Source of the DNA: DAOVFN01 sp964484305
Lineage (GTDB): Archaea; Aenigmatarchaeota; Aenigmatarchaeia; QMZP01
Length of the DNA: 5,277 bases
Assembly (NCBI GenBank): GCA_964484305.1
Contig: CAZAEI010000048.1
Span: 1 to 5,277, forward strand
Direction: 5' to 3'
Numbering within the stretch: position 1 is the first letter of the stretch; each line of letters opens with the position of its first letter. Position numbers and translations under genes: made by a program. This document shows, in pieces, positions 4,978-5,277 of this stretch. The notes under the pieces are model-generated. The model saw only the letters and a program-made list of their open reading frames with translations. It did not search any database and was not told where the DNA came from.

Positions 4978-5178
4978 ATGACGGTGAACATGAGAGGAAA
5001 AACCTACTACAGAACCGCCGAAGTATGTTCCATGGCCGGTATAAGCCGGTCGACCCTATTCCGGTGGCTAAGGAAAGGTATCCTCGAGGACGTGTCTCAC
5101 CGGGACAGGCGGGGCTGGAGACTGTTCACTGACCGCGATATCGGCCGCATCACCGAAGAATCCAACAAGGTCAAATGA
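4978..5178 (+). CDS. Small MerR-like (HTH_17-type) DNA-binding protein, 66 aa
   Basis: A single winged helix-turn-helix domain fills almost the whole protein: YYRTAEVCSMAGISRSTLFRWLRKGIL (residues 10-36) gives helix 1, turn and recognition helix, and RRGWRLFTDRDIGRI (44-58) gives the wing and the next helix, with the R-x-F/Y-T-x-x-D-I pattern of MerR proteins. Full MerR regulators have about 120 residues or more, with a coiled coil and an effector domain after the HTH; both are absent here, so the protein resembles excisionase/MerR-like minimal binders. The ATG at 4978 is supported by its Shine-Dalgarno site. It precedes a putative membrane-anchored protein by 19 nt and probably shares its transcript. 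It could regulate itself, the divergent redox operon, or the downstream genes; no target is shown. The sense-strand direction opposite to the redox operon makes a divergent-regulator role possible. Confidence 0.82.
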   Translation: MTVNMRGKTYYRTAEVCSMAGISRSTLFRWLRKGILEDVSHRDRRGWRLFTDRDIGRITEESNKVK

Positions 5179-5197
5179 GGGGGGATAAGGCAGACAG

Positions 5198-5277
5198 ATG
5201 AAATTAGCCGACCTTAATCAAGCCATCAAAAGCGTACCGGTCATCATCTTCGCTTGTGCCTTCCTGCTGGCCACGTT
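5198..5277 (+). CDS. Putative membrane-anchored protein of unknown function, N-terminal fragment (cut by window edge)
   Basis: The first 26 codons are present. The protein begins MKLADLNQAIKSVP and runs into the hydrophobic stretch VIIFACAFLLAT (15-26), so it most likely has an N-terminal transmembrane anchor with a short cytoplasmic lead. The segment contains one Cys (C20), but FAC-A is not a convincing lipobox. The ATG follows an AAGG-containing purine-rich site with 7 nt spacing, and an in-frame TAA (5186-5188) rules out an earlier start. It follows the MerR-like gene by 19 nt and is probably cotranscribed. I do not recognise the family from this fragment. Confidence 0.6.
   Translation, partial: MKLADLNQAIKSVPVIIFACAFLLAT

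Overview
The window reads as anaerobic bacterial DNA of moderately high GC. It has Shine-Dalgarno sites, plausible sigma-70-type promoters, and a tightly packed set of cytoplasmic flavin and iron-sulfur redox genes leading into an aldehyde:ferredoxin oxidoreductase (AOR) family gene. The protein style, meaning FAD-linked oxidases of the GlcD/VAO superfamily with an HdrD/GlcF-like CCG protein and an AOR, recalls uncultured Dehalococcoidia/Chloroflexota, Desulfobacterota or anaerobic Firmicutes. I lean towards Chloroflexota, but the sequence alone does not settle it.

Layout. Four genes run leftwards on the minus strand: a 484-aa FAD-binding oxidase (4652-3198), a 424-aa Fe-S protein with two CCG domains (3201-1927, overlapping its upstream gene by 4 nt), a second, very different 556-aa FAD-binding oxidase (1903-233, GTG start), and after a 108-nt gap the first 41 codons of an AOR-family protein (124 to beyond the left edge). 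A 325-nt divergent intergenic region (4653-4977) carries a good candidate promoter for the leftward operon, a cluster of palindromes with a GGACT/AGTCC core like the actinobacterial DosR/DevR box, and two further inverted repeats. Two genes run rightwards: a 66-aa stand-alone MerR-like DNA-binding protein (4978-5178) and, 19 nt later, the start of a protein with an N-terminal hydrophobic segment (5198 to beyond the right edge).

How the genes may work together. Two FAD subunits around one HdrD/GlcF-type Fe-S subunit recall the GlcD-GlcE-GlcF glycolate oxidase plan: a flavoprotein oxidises an alcohol or 2-hydroxy acid and passes electrons to the Fe-S subunit. An AOR next door suggests that an aldehyde is handled in the same pathway. 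AOR seems to have its own promoter in the 108-nt gap, so it may be expressed both with and apart from the operon. The substrate cannot be read from the sequence. Points of most interest are an Asp in place of a Cys in one predicted cluster motif of the Fe-S protein, a Cys/His-rich segment in the FAD domain of the second oxidase, and the DosR-like box just upstream of the operon's -35 element. No tRNA, rRNA, CRISPR, transposon or convincing terminator was seen.
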